Shown here: piece by piece, positions 1 to 6,500 of the stretch | How the letters are laid out: the number at the start of each line of letters is the position of its first letter | Numbering within the stretch: position 1 is the first letter of the stretch | DNA from: Colimorpha_A sp045533115 | Lineage (GTDB): Bacteria; Bacillota; Clostridia; Oscillospirales; CAG-272 | NCBI GenBank assembly: GCA_045533115.1 | Contig: JAZSHF010000045.1 | Span: 1 to 14,656, forward strand | Direction of reading: 5' to 3' | Length of the DNA stretch: 14,656 nucleotides | Translations under genes and position numbers: made by a program | The notes under the pieces: model-generated | What the model was told of the DNA's origin: nothing | Databases searched by the model: none | The model's input: the letters and a program-made list of their open reading frames with translations, nothing else

Positions 1-90
1 GTTGCGGTTGGCAAATCTTTCGATGGGCCTATAGGCCCGGCCGGTCTTATGCCCTAAGGGGGCAGTGCATGCCACCGGCACGGCCGGTGG
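1..90. other. GC-rich, palindrome-dense window edge
   Basis: This tract is richer in G+C than the rest of the window and packed with short inverted repeats. It holds a perfect 14-bp palindrome GGGCCTATAGGCCC (25-38), CCGGCCGG (37-44), GCCC/GGGC arms (51-63), GCATGC (67-72), and an 8-bp hairpin with arms CCACCGGC and GCCGGTGG around ACG (72-90). The hairpin directly abuts the stop codon of the minus-strand gene at 91. It could end that transcript, but no T-run follows it. One plus-strand frame is open from base 1 to a TAA at 55-57, so this may also be the 3' end of a gene cut by the window edge. I do not recognise it. A dispersed palindromic repeat is another possibility. Confidence 0.4.
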
Positions 91-447
91 TCATGACTCC
101 TTTTCAAACTCAATAATTTCTCTTAACCTGTCAGGCGCCTTCTGCGGATCGGAAATATCAATGTCCCCGTAAGGCGTTTCAAGAGTGGCTGCTTCGCTTT
201 TACGAATGAAGAAAGCAACTCGTGTCGGCGAATACGGTTCCTCCGGCTCGTCCCAGGCGTCGCAGAGCTTATCCGTGCCGTCCTCGGTCAGATACTGTTC
301 CATGTGCGGAACGATCCTGTCAAATTCGTCAACACCCTCCTCTGGAACCGAAAAACCGAACCAGTCGATCTCGTCGGGTGTCATATCAAGTGTCAGCTCT
401 ATAAGCAAATGTGTTCTGTTAAAATTATAACAACCGTGTATTTTCAT
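91..447 (-). CDS. small acidic protein of unknown function
   Basis: This is a 118-residue protein I cannot assign to a named family. It is strongly acidic, with many Asp and Glu residues throughout, and has no signal peptide, membrane segment or obvious catalytic motif. It starts MKIHGCYNFNRTHLLIEL, has an acidic centre (residues about 20-70), and ends in a charged helix-like stretch (REIIEFEKES). The start at 447 is preferred over an in-frame ATG at 489 because GGAGAG lies just upstream. The longer start would also place the terminator hairpin of the preceding operon inside the coding region. There is almost no room for a separate promoter, so expression probably depends on readthrough past that hairpin or on a promoter inside the MgsA-like gene. 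Coding status rests on the open frame and ribosome binding site only. Confidence 0.6.
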   Translation of the reverse strand: MKIHGCYNFNRTHLLIELTLDMTPDEIDWFGFSVPEEGVDEFDRIVPHMEQYLTEDGTDKLCDAWDEPEEPYSPTRVAFFIRKSEAATLETPYGDIDISDPQKAPDRLREIIEFEKES

Positions 448-458
448 AAAACTCTCCA

Positions 459-487
459 AAAACGCCTCGGCACTTGTGTGTCGAGGC
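459..487 (-). terminator. intrinsic terminator of the minD/mgsA-like unit
   Basis: Read on the minus strand, arms GCCTCGACAC and GTGCCGAGGC form a 10-bp stem with one mismatch and an ACAA loop, followed at once by GTTTTT. It lies 9 bases past the stop codon of the MgsA-like gene. The T-run runs straight into the GGAGAG ribosome binding site of the next gene. Confidence 0.75.
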
Positions 488-495
488 ATTTTATC

Positions 496-942
496 TTATC
501 TTGAATAGTTTTGACTCTTTTTACGGAGATTGTACTCAGAACGGGGATTTACGATCTCACGCCAGTCAATATCACCGCGCTCAAGTGCGCGAACGAGGAT
601 CTCGGCAGTTGCGATGTTAGTAGCAACCGGGACGTTATGAATATCGCAGAGCTTAAGAAGATTAAGATTGTTTCTCTCAGCCATAGAATCGGTCTCTGCG
701 TAGTCGCGGAAGAAGAGGACGAGATCAATCTCGTCGTATGCGACGCGCGTCGTTATCTGCTCAACACCGCCGTGTGAGCCGGATAGGAGCTTTTCGATGC
801 GAAGTCCGGTTGCTTCGGTGATATGCTTATGTGTCGTGCCGGTAGCGCAGAGATTATGATTTGCCAGAATGCCGCAATAAGCGATACAAAACTGGGTCAT
901 GAGTTCTTTTTTGCTTTCACCTGCTATGATGGCTATTTCCAT
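496..942 (-). CDS. methylglyoxal synthase-like (MGS-domain) protein, catalytic residues missing
   Basis: This 148-residue protein aligns over its length with methylglyoxal synthase (MgsA), which converts dihydroxyacetone phosphate to methylglyoxal. The fold and phosphate site are recognisable: Lys12 (E. coli Lys23), ATGTT at 33-37 (45-48), SG at 54-55 (65-66), FFRD with Asp80 (Asp91), and the PVATN and ERGDIDWRE tail typical of Firmicute MgsA. The reactive residues are not there. The AHD motif is A-G-E (His19 becomes Gly8), the catalytic base Asp71 is Val60 in SGSHGGVEQ, and the PHxPD segment carrying His98 and Asp101 is replaced by DSMAER. By simple homology it would be called mgsA, but I infer it is not a normal synthase. 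The start at 942 has AAAGGA upstream; a longer in-frame start at 1059 would overlap minD. It lies 28 bp after minD, in the same unit. Confidence 0.85.
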   Translation of the reverse strand: MEIAIIAGESKKELMTQFCIAYCGILANHNLCATGTTHKHITEATGLRIEKLLSGSHGGVEQITTRVAYDEIDLVLFFRDYAETDSMAERNNLNLLKLCDIHNVPVATNIATAEILVRALERGDIDWREIVNPRSEYNLRKKSQNYSR

Positions 943-970
943 AGATGTAACCGTCCTTTCATTGTTCGGA

Positions 971-1765
971 TCACTGAATTTTTTTAATAAGCTCGGCTCT
1001 TTTGATCTTCTTAAAGCCTGTAAAGAGAGGCACCGTCCTGCCTGTGAGGCGGATGGCAATATTTGTAAACGCTTCAGCGGCGTTGCAGGAGGGAATAGTG
1101 AATACGTCCTCGCCCTGTGCCTGCTTGTCGGAAAGACGGGAATCGTAGGGGATTATACCTATAAGCTGTATAGATGTCTTGTCGATAACCTCAAGGAGCC
1201 CAGGCTGTCCTTCGAATTCCTTGCCGTCGGAATGGAAACAGTTGATAATAAGCTTTTTAGTTTTAAGACCCGATTCATCAAGCAGTATACCCGTGCGTTC
1301 AGCGGCGCGGATAGAGGCGGGCTGATAGGTAGAGACGATGAGGGCCTCGTCTGACGCGGCTGCGGCAAGACGAAGGGGAGTTCCGGTGTCACCCGGGGTG
1401 TCGATAATGATGTAATCGAAATTCATTTTGACGCCGATATCTCGAATTGCCTTCTTGAATTGATCGTGCTCAAGATCGGTCTCATAATCGTAAGGTGCGG
1501 CACAAAAGTAGAGATTTTCCGAGCGGGAATCCTGAATTATCGCCTTTTCAGGGGATATGCCGCGAAGAATAATATCGGTAATGTCAAATATAACACGGTC
1601 CTCAAGACCTAAGATCAAATCCAGCGAGCGTACGCCGAAATCGCAGTCGATAAGAAGCGTCTTCCAACCGTCAAGAGCGAGCTTTATGGCAAGATTTGCG
1701 GAAACTGTCGATTTACCGACTCCGCCCTTGCAGGAGGTGACCATAATTATTCTCGTACTGTTCAT
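971..1765 (-). CDS. minD: MinD-family septum-site ATPase
   Basis: This 264-residue P-loop ATPase belongs to the MinD/ParA group. It has a deviant Walker A, KGGVGKST (13-20), with the signature lysine, and the MinD-typical segment LLIDCDFGVRSLDLILGLE (38-55). Its Walker B/switch II is IIIDTPGDTG (119-128), where classical MinD has IDCPAG. The C-terminus (about 248-264) can be drawn as a basic amphipathic helix, as expected for a membrane-targeting sequence. MinD normally dimerises on the membrane with ATP and recruits the division inhibitor MinC. Neither minC nor minE is nearby. The start is supported by GAGGG five bases upstream and by a good promoter. In many Clostridia an mgsA gene sits near the mre/min/rod cluster, so the MgsA-like neighbour fits. 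A MinD-like paralogue with another role is possible given the altered switch II. Confidence 0.85.
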   Translation of the reverse strand: MNSTRIIMVTSCKGGVGKSTVSANLAIKLALDGWKTLLIDCDFGVRSLDLILGLEDRVIFDITDIILRGISPEKAIIQDSRSENLYFCAAPYDYETDLEHDQFKKAIRDIGVKMNFDYIIIDTPGDTGTPLRLAAAASDEALIVSTYQPASIRAAERTGILLDESGLKTKKLIINCFHSDGKEFEGQPGLLEVIDKTSIQLIGIIPYDSRLSDKQAQGEDVFTIPSCNAAEAFTNIAIRLTGRTVPLFTGFKKIKRAELIKKIQ

Positions 1766-1798
1766 AAAAACCCTCAGATTGATAAATGTACCTAAACT

Positions 1799-1827
1799 AT
1801 CTTACCATAAATGTTTTAATTTGTCAA
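1799..1827 (-). promoter_or_regulatory. sigma-70 promoter of the minD/mgsA-like unit
   Basis: On the minus strand a consensus TTGACA (1827-1822) is followed by a 17-bp spacer and TAAGAT (1804-1799). The predicted start lies near 1792, about 27 bases before the minD ATG. Confidence 0.8.
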
Positions 1828-1854
1828 CACACATTTTGGTAAAAATAGATAAAG

Positions 1855-1892
1855 CTCGAATAATTTTGATAAAGAAAGGGTAAATATTCGAG
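1855..1892 (-). terminator. weak inverted repeat after rpe
   Basis: CTCGAATA (1855-1862) and TATTCGAG (1885-1892) are perfect 8-bp arms separated by 22 bases. On the minus strand a T-rich stretch follows, so this may end the rpe transcript before the minD promoter. The large loop and A/T-rich stem make it a weak candidate. Confidence 0.3.
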
Positions 1893-1900
1893 AAAAAGCG

Positions 1901-2560
1901 TCACGCTTCGCCCTTGAGTGCCTTAACAGCAACCGACGGATCGGGGGCGCGGAAAACCGCGGAACCTGCAACAATAACGTTCGCTCCCGCCTCGATTATC
2001 GACGTAACGTTATTGATGTTTACACCGCCGTCGACCTCAAGATCGATATCATATCCCGATTTTTCGATCATTTCTCTTGCTTGACGGAGCTTGTCAAGTG
2101 CGCTCGGCATAAACGACTGACCGCCGAAGCCCGGCTCAACCGACATAATGAGTATCATATCAATTATCGGTAAATATTCCTTAACGGCACTGACGGGAGT
2201 CTTCGGCTTGATAACGACGCCGCACTTTATACCCTTGCTCTTGATGTATTCAAGAGTTTCTCTTACGTTGTCACAGCTCTCAACATGAATAGTAATAATA
2301 TCCGATCCCGCGTCGACGAAAGCATCAACAAAGCGGAGAGGATCGTTTATCATAAGATGAGTATCAAATACTGCCTTGGAATGAGGGCGGAGTGCCTTGA
2401 TAAAGTCGGGACCGAAGGAGAGATTGGGAACGAATGCGCCGTCCATAATGTCAAGATGGAGATACTCTGCGCCAGCATCAACGACTGTCTTCAAGCTGTC
2501 TGCCGCATAAGCGTAATCACAAGCGAGAACGGATGGAGAAACGATAATATTTTTTTTCAT
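1901..2560 (-). CDS. rpe: ribulose-phosphate 3-epimerase
   Basis: This 219-residue TIM-barrel enzyme interconverts ribulose 5-phosphate and xylulose 5-phosphate in the cytosolic pentose phosphate pathway. The N-terminal IIVSPSVLACDY strand is typical. The metal ligands and catalytic acids are all present: His35 and Asp37 in LHLDIMDG, His68 in DTHLM, and Asp177 in EVDGG. The phosphate-binding VEPGFGGQ (141-148) and AGSAVF (198-203) are also intact. Length is normal. The start at 2560 has GAGGT five to six bases upstream; the in-frame extension to 2659 adds 33 residues with no family similarity and is not used. The gene is on the same strand as ispF but separated by 258 bp, and no convincing promoter was found in that gap. 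Confidence 0.95.
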   Translation of the reverse strand: MKKNIIVSPSVLACDYAYAADSLKTVVDAGAEYLHLDIMDGAFVPNLSFGPDFIKALRPHSKAVFDTHLMINDPLRFVDAFVDAGSDIITIHVESCDNVRETLEYIKSKGIKCGVVIKPKTPVSAVKEYLPIIDMILIMSVEPGFGGQSFMPSALDKLRQAREMIEKSGYDIDLEVDGGVNINNVTSIIEAGANVIVAGSAVFRAPDPSVAVKALKGEA

Positions 2561-2818
2561 AGCTGACCTCAAAAAATCAATTAGTTTTTGTTTAATTTCG
2601 TAATTAGTTTGCATAAAGACGTATAAGTCGTATTTTGTTGTCTGTTTTCTCCGTGTCATAGCGGGGAACAGTACATAAAATATTAGAGGACGGCGAAGCC
2701 GACCGATTTCCGAAAAGGAAAAATAAGACGGCGAAAGTCTAAGAGGAAGATAAAAGCAAGGATGTTAAGTGGAAATAAGGACGGTAGCCGTCTGATATAC
2801 TGCCTGATGGCTCTGCCG
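2561..2818. other. 258-bp noncoding gap with a series of hairpins
   Basis: No credible gene lies here on either strand. On the plus strand several small stem-loops occur in order: CGGC-GAA-GCCG (2691-2701), TTTCC/GGAAA (about 2707-2720), AGAC/GTCT (2726-2740), GACGG-TAG-CCGTC (2780-2792), and the large hairpin starting at 2800. The string GACGGCGAA occurs twice (2689-2697 and 2727-2735). On the minus strand two of these stems are followed by T-rich runs, so they may act as weak terminators after ispF. Alternatives are a structured leader or small RNA, or a remnant of a palindromic repeat. Confidence 0.45.
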
Positions 2819-2826
2819 TCAGGCAG
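2800..2826. terminator. strong hairpin at the end of ispF
   Basis: CTGCCTGATGGC and GCCGTCAGGCAG form a 12-bp stem with one G-T pair and a 3-base loop. The ispF stop codon lies inside the right arm. No clean T-run follows on the minus strand, so it may be an mRNA 3'-end stabiliser or an imperfect terminator rather than a standard intrinsic one. Confidence 0.45.
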
Positions 2827-3310
2827 GCTTTACTATAAGGCAGACCGCGTGCGCGGAAATGCCTTCGCCGCTACCCGTAAATCCGAGCTTCTCCTCAGTT
2901 GTTGCCTTGATATTTACTCTGTCGGCAGTAACGCCGAACACCTTAGCGATATTGCCTCTCATTTCGTCGATATATGGGGAAAGCTTCGGACGCTGAGCAA
3001 CGACCGTCGCGTCGATATTTGATAGAGTATATCCATTGTCGGCGAGAATAAAGGCAACTTTTTCGGCAAGAAGCATACTGTTTATGCCCTTGAAGGCATC
3101 GTCGGTGTCGGGAAAATGTTTGCCGATATCGCCTTCTCCGAGCGCACCAAGAACCGCGTCGAGAATAGCGTGGACGAGCACGTCGGCGTCGGAATGACCG
3201 AGCAGCCCCTTTTCATAAGGGATATTAACTCCGCCGATAATAAGGTCACGCCCCTCGGTAAGACGGTGAACGTCGTAGCCGTGTCCTATGCGAATGTCGG
3301 AAAAATTCAT
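2819..3310 (-). CDS. ispF: 2-C-methyl-D-erythritol 2,4-cyclodiphosphate synthase
   Basis: This 163-residue enzyme catalyses the cyclisation step of the MEP isoprenoid pathway, making MEcPP and releasing CMP. The metal ligands are present: Asp13 and His15 in GHGYDVH, and His47 in LVHAILDAVLG. So are the active-site and substrate segments LGHSDADVL (38-45), GKHFPDTD (63-70) and the family signature TTEEKLGFTGSGEG (137-150). Length matches the family, which forms homotrimers. Its ATG overlaps the ispD stop codon in an ATGA, so the two are translationally coupled. This order and pairing is common for ispDF. The stop codon lies within a strong hairpin. Confidence 0.97.
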   Translation of the reverse strand: MNFSDIRIGHGYDVHRLTEGRDLIIGGVNIPYEKGLLGHSDADVLVHAILDAVLGALGEGDIGKHFPDTDDAFKGINSMLLAEKVAFILADNGYTLSNIDATVVAQRPKLSPYIDEMRGNIAKVFGVTADRVNIKATTEEKLGFTGSGEGISAHAVCLIVKPA

Positions 3311-4059
3311 TTCTCAGCCTCGCTTTCGCGGTATTTGAGTATCGCCTCGGCAATCGCAAAATCGCAGGGAGATGTGATCTTCATATTTTCCTTGCCGCAG
3401 TCAACGGGATGAACGTGAAAGCCGAGCGCCTCAATCAGCGACGCATCATCGGTTCCGACCGTGCCGTTTTTGATAGCGGTATAAACTGCCGCGCGGTACA
3501 TTTCGGTCATAAATACCTGAGGCGTTTGTGCAAGCCAAACGTTATTCCTGTCTGGGGTCGAAAGGTTCTTTCCGTCGGAAATTTTGACCGTATCGGTAGC
3601 CTTCTGCGCCGCGATAGCCGCCCCGTGAAGACAAGCCTCGCGGCCGACGTCTCTTATTATCTTTTCGGTGACAAGGCATCTTGCACCGTCGTGAATATAA
3701 ACGAACTCGGACTTGTCTGAGATGCTCTTGAAGCCGTTAAGAACCGAGCCCTGTCTATCCGATCCGCCGAGAACGATCTTCGCGACCTTTTTCCAGCCGT
3801 ATTTTCTTTTCCATACGTCGTAAAGAGCCATTTCATCGTCCCGTGCAACGACGATTATCTCGTTAATAAACTTGCATTTTTCAAAAACCGAAATTGTGTG
3901 AACGACCGTCGGAACGCCGAGTATCGGCACAAGCTGCTTCGTCTTCTTGCCGCCTATACGGGTGGACGAGCCGCCTGCAAGTATTATAGCGGAATTATAT
4001 TTAGTATAGACGCCGCCGATCCTGTCGGTGATACCGCTGAGAACGGTTGAAAAACTCAT
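3307..4059 (-). CDS. ispD: 2-C-methyl-D-erythritol 4-phosphate cytidylyltransferase
   Basis: This 250-residue enzyme couples MEP to CTP, giving CDP-methylerythritol in the MEP pathway. The nucleotide-binding N-terminus AIILAGGSSTRIGG (24-37) carries the conserved Arg34, with Lys41 following. GGSDRQGSVLNG (98-109), YIHDGARCLV (121-130), ATDTVK (154-159), LAQTPQVF (176-183) and the C-terminal KENMKITSPCD (223-233) are all classic. It has about 20 more N-terminal residues than usual. Even so, the start at 4059 has GAAAGGAT eight bases upstream, and no better start is seen closer to the domain. It forms a two-gene unit with ispF under the promoter at 4112-4140. Confidence 0.96.
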   Translation of the reverse strand: MSFSTVLSGITDRIGGVYTKYNSAIILAGGSSTRIGGKKTKQLVPILGVPTVVHTISVFEKCKFINEIIVVARDDEMALYDVWKRKYGWKKVAKIVLGGSDRQGSVLNGFKSISDKSEFVYIHDGARCLVTEKIIRDVGREACLHGAAIAAQKATDTVKISDGKNLSTPDRNNVWLAQTPQVFMTEMYRAAVYTAIKNGTVGTDDASLIEALGFHVHPVDCGKENMKITSPCDFAIAEAILKYRESEAEK

Positions 4060-4077
4060 ATAGGCATCCTTTCAGAT

Positions 4078-4110
4078 ACAAAATACCGGGGGCGATTAAC
4101 CCTCGGTATT
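4078..4110 (-). terminator. intrinsic terminator of the ABC transporter unit
   Basis: On the minus strand AATACCGAGGG and CCCCCGGTATT form an 11-bp stem with one imperfect pair and a 7-base loop, followed by TTTTGT. It lies about 33 bases past the ATPase stop codon and partly overlaps the predicted transcription start of ispD. Confidence 0.65.
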
Positions 4111-4111
4111 C

Positions 4112-4140
4112 ATTATAACACATTAAGATGAAAAGTGCAA
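4112..4140 (-). promoter_or_regulatory. promoter of ispD-ispF
   Basis: TTGCAC (4140-4135), a 17-bp spacer, then a perfect TATAAT (4117-4112) on the minus strand. It starts only 3 bases after the stop codon of the ATPase gene. The predicted start near 4105 falls inside the 5' arm of the terminator hairpin. Confidence 0.75.
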
Positions 4141-4142
4141 TA

Positions 4143-4751
4143 TTAAATCTCGTTCTTTAACGCCAAAAGCGAAGAAAATTCAAGTGTTCTGCCGCCCAAA
4201 AGCTCACATTCCTCGCCGTCGTGAGTGATGACCAGCACGGCGCGATCTGAAAGGTGTTCCTTAAGAATATCTGCGGCGATAATTCTCGTATCTGGATCAA
4301 TGCCCGTAAACGGCTCGTCAAGGAGTGCAAAGGTGCCGCTGTTTTCATAAGCGAACACGACCGCGCGAACGATTGAAACACGTCGCGCCATTCCGCCCGA
4401 AAGCTCGCTCGGACGCTTTTTCAAGTCGTCCTCGGTAAGAAGCAGGCGCAAAAGCAGGTTACGCCCCAAGAGTTTTCCTTCTTCGGTACGGCATACAGCA
4501 GTGACGTTATTATATGCTGTCAAAGACGGAAGAAGCCGTGATTCCTGAAACAGCACCGCGGATGCGCCATCAACGCCCGTAATGCTTCCGCTATCAGACT
4601 TTTCAAGTCCCGAAATTACCCGACCGAGAGTTGTTTTTCCACAGCCCGACGGGCCGGTGAGGCAAGTGAATCCGGTATCGAGAGTGAGCGCGGGGATATC
4701 AAAAACGATCTTTTTTGAATACGATTTTTTTAGGTTATCGATCCGTACCAT
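4143..4751 (-). CDS. ABC importer ATP-binding subunit, nitrate/sulfonate/thiamine-precursor type
   Basis: This 202-residue cytoplasmic ATPase powers the importer encoded just upstream. All motifs are present: Walker A GPSGCGKTT (33-41), Q-loop Gln69 in LFQES, signature LSGGMARRVSIVRA (117-130), Walker B FALLDEP (141-147) and the H-loop His177 in VITHD. It is shorter than most TauB/SsuB-type subunits (about 240-260 residues), mainly at the C-terminus, so it looks like a compact but complete domain. A strong AGGAGG lies six bases before the start. The coding region overlaps the permease gene by 17 bp, which implies coupled translation and fixed stoichiometry. The substrate cannot be told from this subunit. 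Confidence 0.92.
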   Translation of the reverse strand: MVRIDNLKKSYSKKIVFDIPALTLDTGFTCLTGPSGCGKTTLGRVISGLEKSDSGSITGVDGASAVLFQESRLLPSLTAYNNVTAVCRTEEGKLLGRNLLLRLLLTEDDLKKRPSELSGGMARRVSIVRAVVFAYENSGTFALLDEPFTGIDPDTRIIAADILKEHLSDRAVLVITHDGEECELLGGRTLEFSSLLALKNEI

Positions 4752-5523
4752 TTCTTGCCTCCTCTCGTGTGCACGTATTTATCACCGCTTTGAAAACAAG
4801 CTCCATAATTACCGAAAGAATGATTATGGAAATGGTATAAGCGAACATATCGACAGTCTCGAGATATGTCTTTGCGGTGAGCAGACCGTTACCGAGCGTG
4901 TCGTTAGTTCCGCAAAGCACCTCGGCGGCAATTCCCGCTTTCCAGCCGAGTCCCATTGCGGTTACGAGCGACGTGAGGTAAGCGGGGAGCACCGACGGCA
5001 GATACAAGGATGTGACTCTTTTGAAAAAGGGCATCTTATATGCCCTTGCCATTTCGACCAGGCTTATATCAACGTTTTGAAGCGCGTTTTTCAGAGCACT
5101 CAAAACGATCGGCGTTATCATCAGCACGGAAATAAGTACGGGTATATCGGAATTATCCATCCATATAAATGCGAGGATTATAAAGGAAGCCACAGGAGTT
5201 GCCTTTATAACTGTATTGAGTGGAGAGAAAAGAACGTCCGCACCCTTTATAAACGCGCTTAAGGTTCCCAAAGCAGTACCTATCAGCGCACCTACGACGA
5301 ATCCCTTAAGGATGCTCAAAAGTGAATTTCCCGCATACTGATAAAAGGTCTTTTCCTTCATCATCTCGAAAAGGCGCGTAAAGGTGACGGCGGGCGAGGG
5401 AAGAACGTATTTCATTCCGACGCGGTATGAGAAAAAGTCCCAAAGCGCCGTCCAAAAGACGGCGCTTATAAGAACGTATATGATTTTTTTAATTATCTTA
5501 CCTCTTGTAGTAGAGCGATTCAT
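4735..5523 (-). CDS. ABC importer permease (binding-protein-dependent type)
   Basis: This 262-residue membrane protein resembles the permeases of taurine, sulfonate, nitrate and thiamine-precursor importers. Six hydrophobic segments are visible at about 10-32, 68-92, 105-122, 127-146, 183-205 and 226-248. The cytoplasmic coupling loop that contacts the ATPase is MARAYKMPFFKRV (158-170), followed by LPSVLPAYLTS. The start at 5523 is chosen because GGAGGA lies upstream and the frame overlaps the binding-protein gene by 26 bp. Starting at 5583 would add 20 residues with no membrane or family character. The three importer genes overlap or nearly touch, so they are one operon. Confidence 0.9.
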   Translation of the reverse strand: MNRSTTRGKIIKKIIYVLISAVFWTALWDFFSYRVGMKYVLPSPAVTFTRLFEMMKEKTFYQYAGNSLLSILKGFVVGALIGTALGTLSAFIKGADVLFSPLNTVIKATPVASFIILAFIWMDNSDIPVLISVLMITPIVLSALKNALQNVDISLVEMARAYKMPFFKRVTSLYLPSVLPAYLTSLVTAMGLGWKAGIAAEVLCGTNDTLGNGLLTAKTYLETVDMFAYTISIIILSVIMELVFKAVINTCTREEARNGTDR

Positions 5524-6469
5524 TCGGCATCGTTCCTCCAACCGACTGGGGATTCGCGTTAAAGAGCACGGTATAGAATGCATTGAGGTAGGAGATCATC
5601 TCGTCGCCCTCGATGAAAACGATGTTGCATCTCGGAATGGCGAGCGCCGCAACGGGCGCCGCGGGAATGATCTCGTTTGCGGCAATGATGATCGAAGCCT
5701 GTGCAGGCTCGCTGTTTACGTATTTAACGGATGCTTTGTATTCGTCAAGGAAAGCAGACACCTTTTCGGGATACTTCTCGGCAATCTCCTTTTTAACGAC
5801 GATACAGCCCTGAACAGCCTTGTTTTCGCTGACTTTGTCCCATTCTGCAGTGATGTCGAGAGCGACTCGGAGATCGGCGTTTTTGGTGAGCGACGCAGTT
5901 ATCTGCGGCTCGGGAAGCATGATAATATCGCGCTTGCCTTCAGCCGCAAGGGTAGCAAGCTCGGCAGGAGTGCCGTACCACTGGACTGTCACCTTATCCT
6001 TAACGCCGTTCTTTTCGAGAATGTAGTTAAGCATATATTCGGGAGTAGCGCCCTGACCGTAGGCGTGAATCGTTTTGCCTTCGAGGTCGGCAACCGAATT
6101 TACCGTATTTCCGTTTTCCATAACGTAGAGAACGCCGAGGGTGTTGATAGCCGCAACGAGGTAAGCCCCCTCCGTTTTCTTGTTAACGACCGCAGCAAGA
6201 TTTACGGGGACAGCTGCGATATCAAGCTGCTGACCGATGAGCTTTGCGGAGATCGCCGTAGCGTCGTTGAAAAGCTCAAATTTGTATCTTTCTTCTTCGA
6301 GATCGTCGTTTATGATCTTAGCCATACCCATTCCGGTCGGACCCTTGATCGTACCGACCTTGAGAACGTAGTTATCGCCGTATTTCTTTTCGGGAGCGCA
6401 GGAAGCGAATACAAAGAGAAGCATTGAGAGTGCCAAAGCGGCAGAAATAAATTTAATTGCTTTTTTCAT
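5498..6469 (-). CDS. ABC importer solute-binding lipoprotein, NMT1/SsuA-like
   Basis: This 323-residue exported lipoprotein delivers the ligand to the permease. Residues 1-23 form a signal peptide with a lipobox ending FASC, so Cys24 is the predicted lipidation site. The mature part starts with LKVGTIKGPTGMGMAK, then shows the periplasmic-binding type II pattern: QQLDIAAVPVNLAAVV (80-95), a hinge region near GKTIHAYGQGATPEYML (131-147), and DIIMLPEPQIT (about 181-191). This resembles NMT1/THI5-like, SsuA-like and ThiY-like proteins. These families bind sulfonates, thiamine pyrimidines, riboflavin or unrelated small molecules, so I do not assign a substrate. AAAAGGA precedes the start by nine bases. 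It follows the regulator by 31 bp. Confidence 0.88.
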   Translation of the reverse strand: MKKAIKFISAALALSMLLFVFASCAPEKKYGDNYVLKVGTIKGPTGMGMAKIINDDLEEERYKFELFNDATAISAKLIGQQLDIAAVPVNLAAVVNKKTEGAYLVAAINTLGVLYVMENGNTVNSVADLEGKTIHAYGQGATPEYMLNYILEKNGVKDKVTVQWYGTPAELATLAAEGKRDIIMLPEPQITASLTKNADLRVALDITAEWDKVSENKAVQGCIVVKKEIAEKYPEKVSAFLDEYKASVKYVNSEPAQASIIIAANEIIPAAPVAALAIPRCNIVFIEGDEMISYLNAFYTVLFNANPQSVGGTMPNESLYYKR

Positions 6470-6500
6470 GGTGTTTTTTCCTTTTCAGTATTATTGTATT

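Noticed and set aside
2561..2659. N-terminal extension of ribulose-phosphate epimerase
   Set aside because: It adds 33 residues outside the family fold, and the ATG at 2560 has a good GAGGT site.
2561..2818. RNase P, SRP RNA, tmRNA or a known riboswitch in the rpe-ispF gap
   Set aside because: I looked for the hallmark motifs of these RNAs and found none; only generic small hairpins are seen.
5384..6427. 347-residue open frame on the plus strand opposite the solute-binding protein and permease
   Set aside because: It is antisense to two recognisable genes with overlapping coupled frames; the translation is Arg- and Val-rich with no domain and no start signal.
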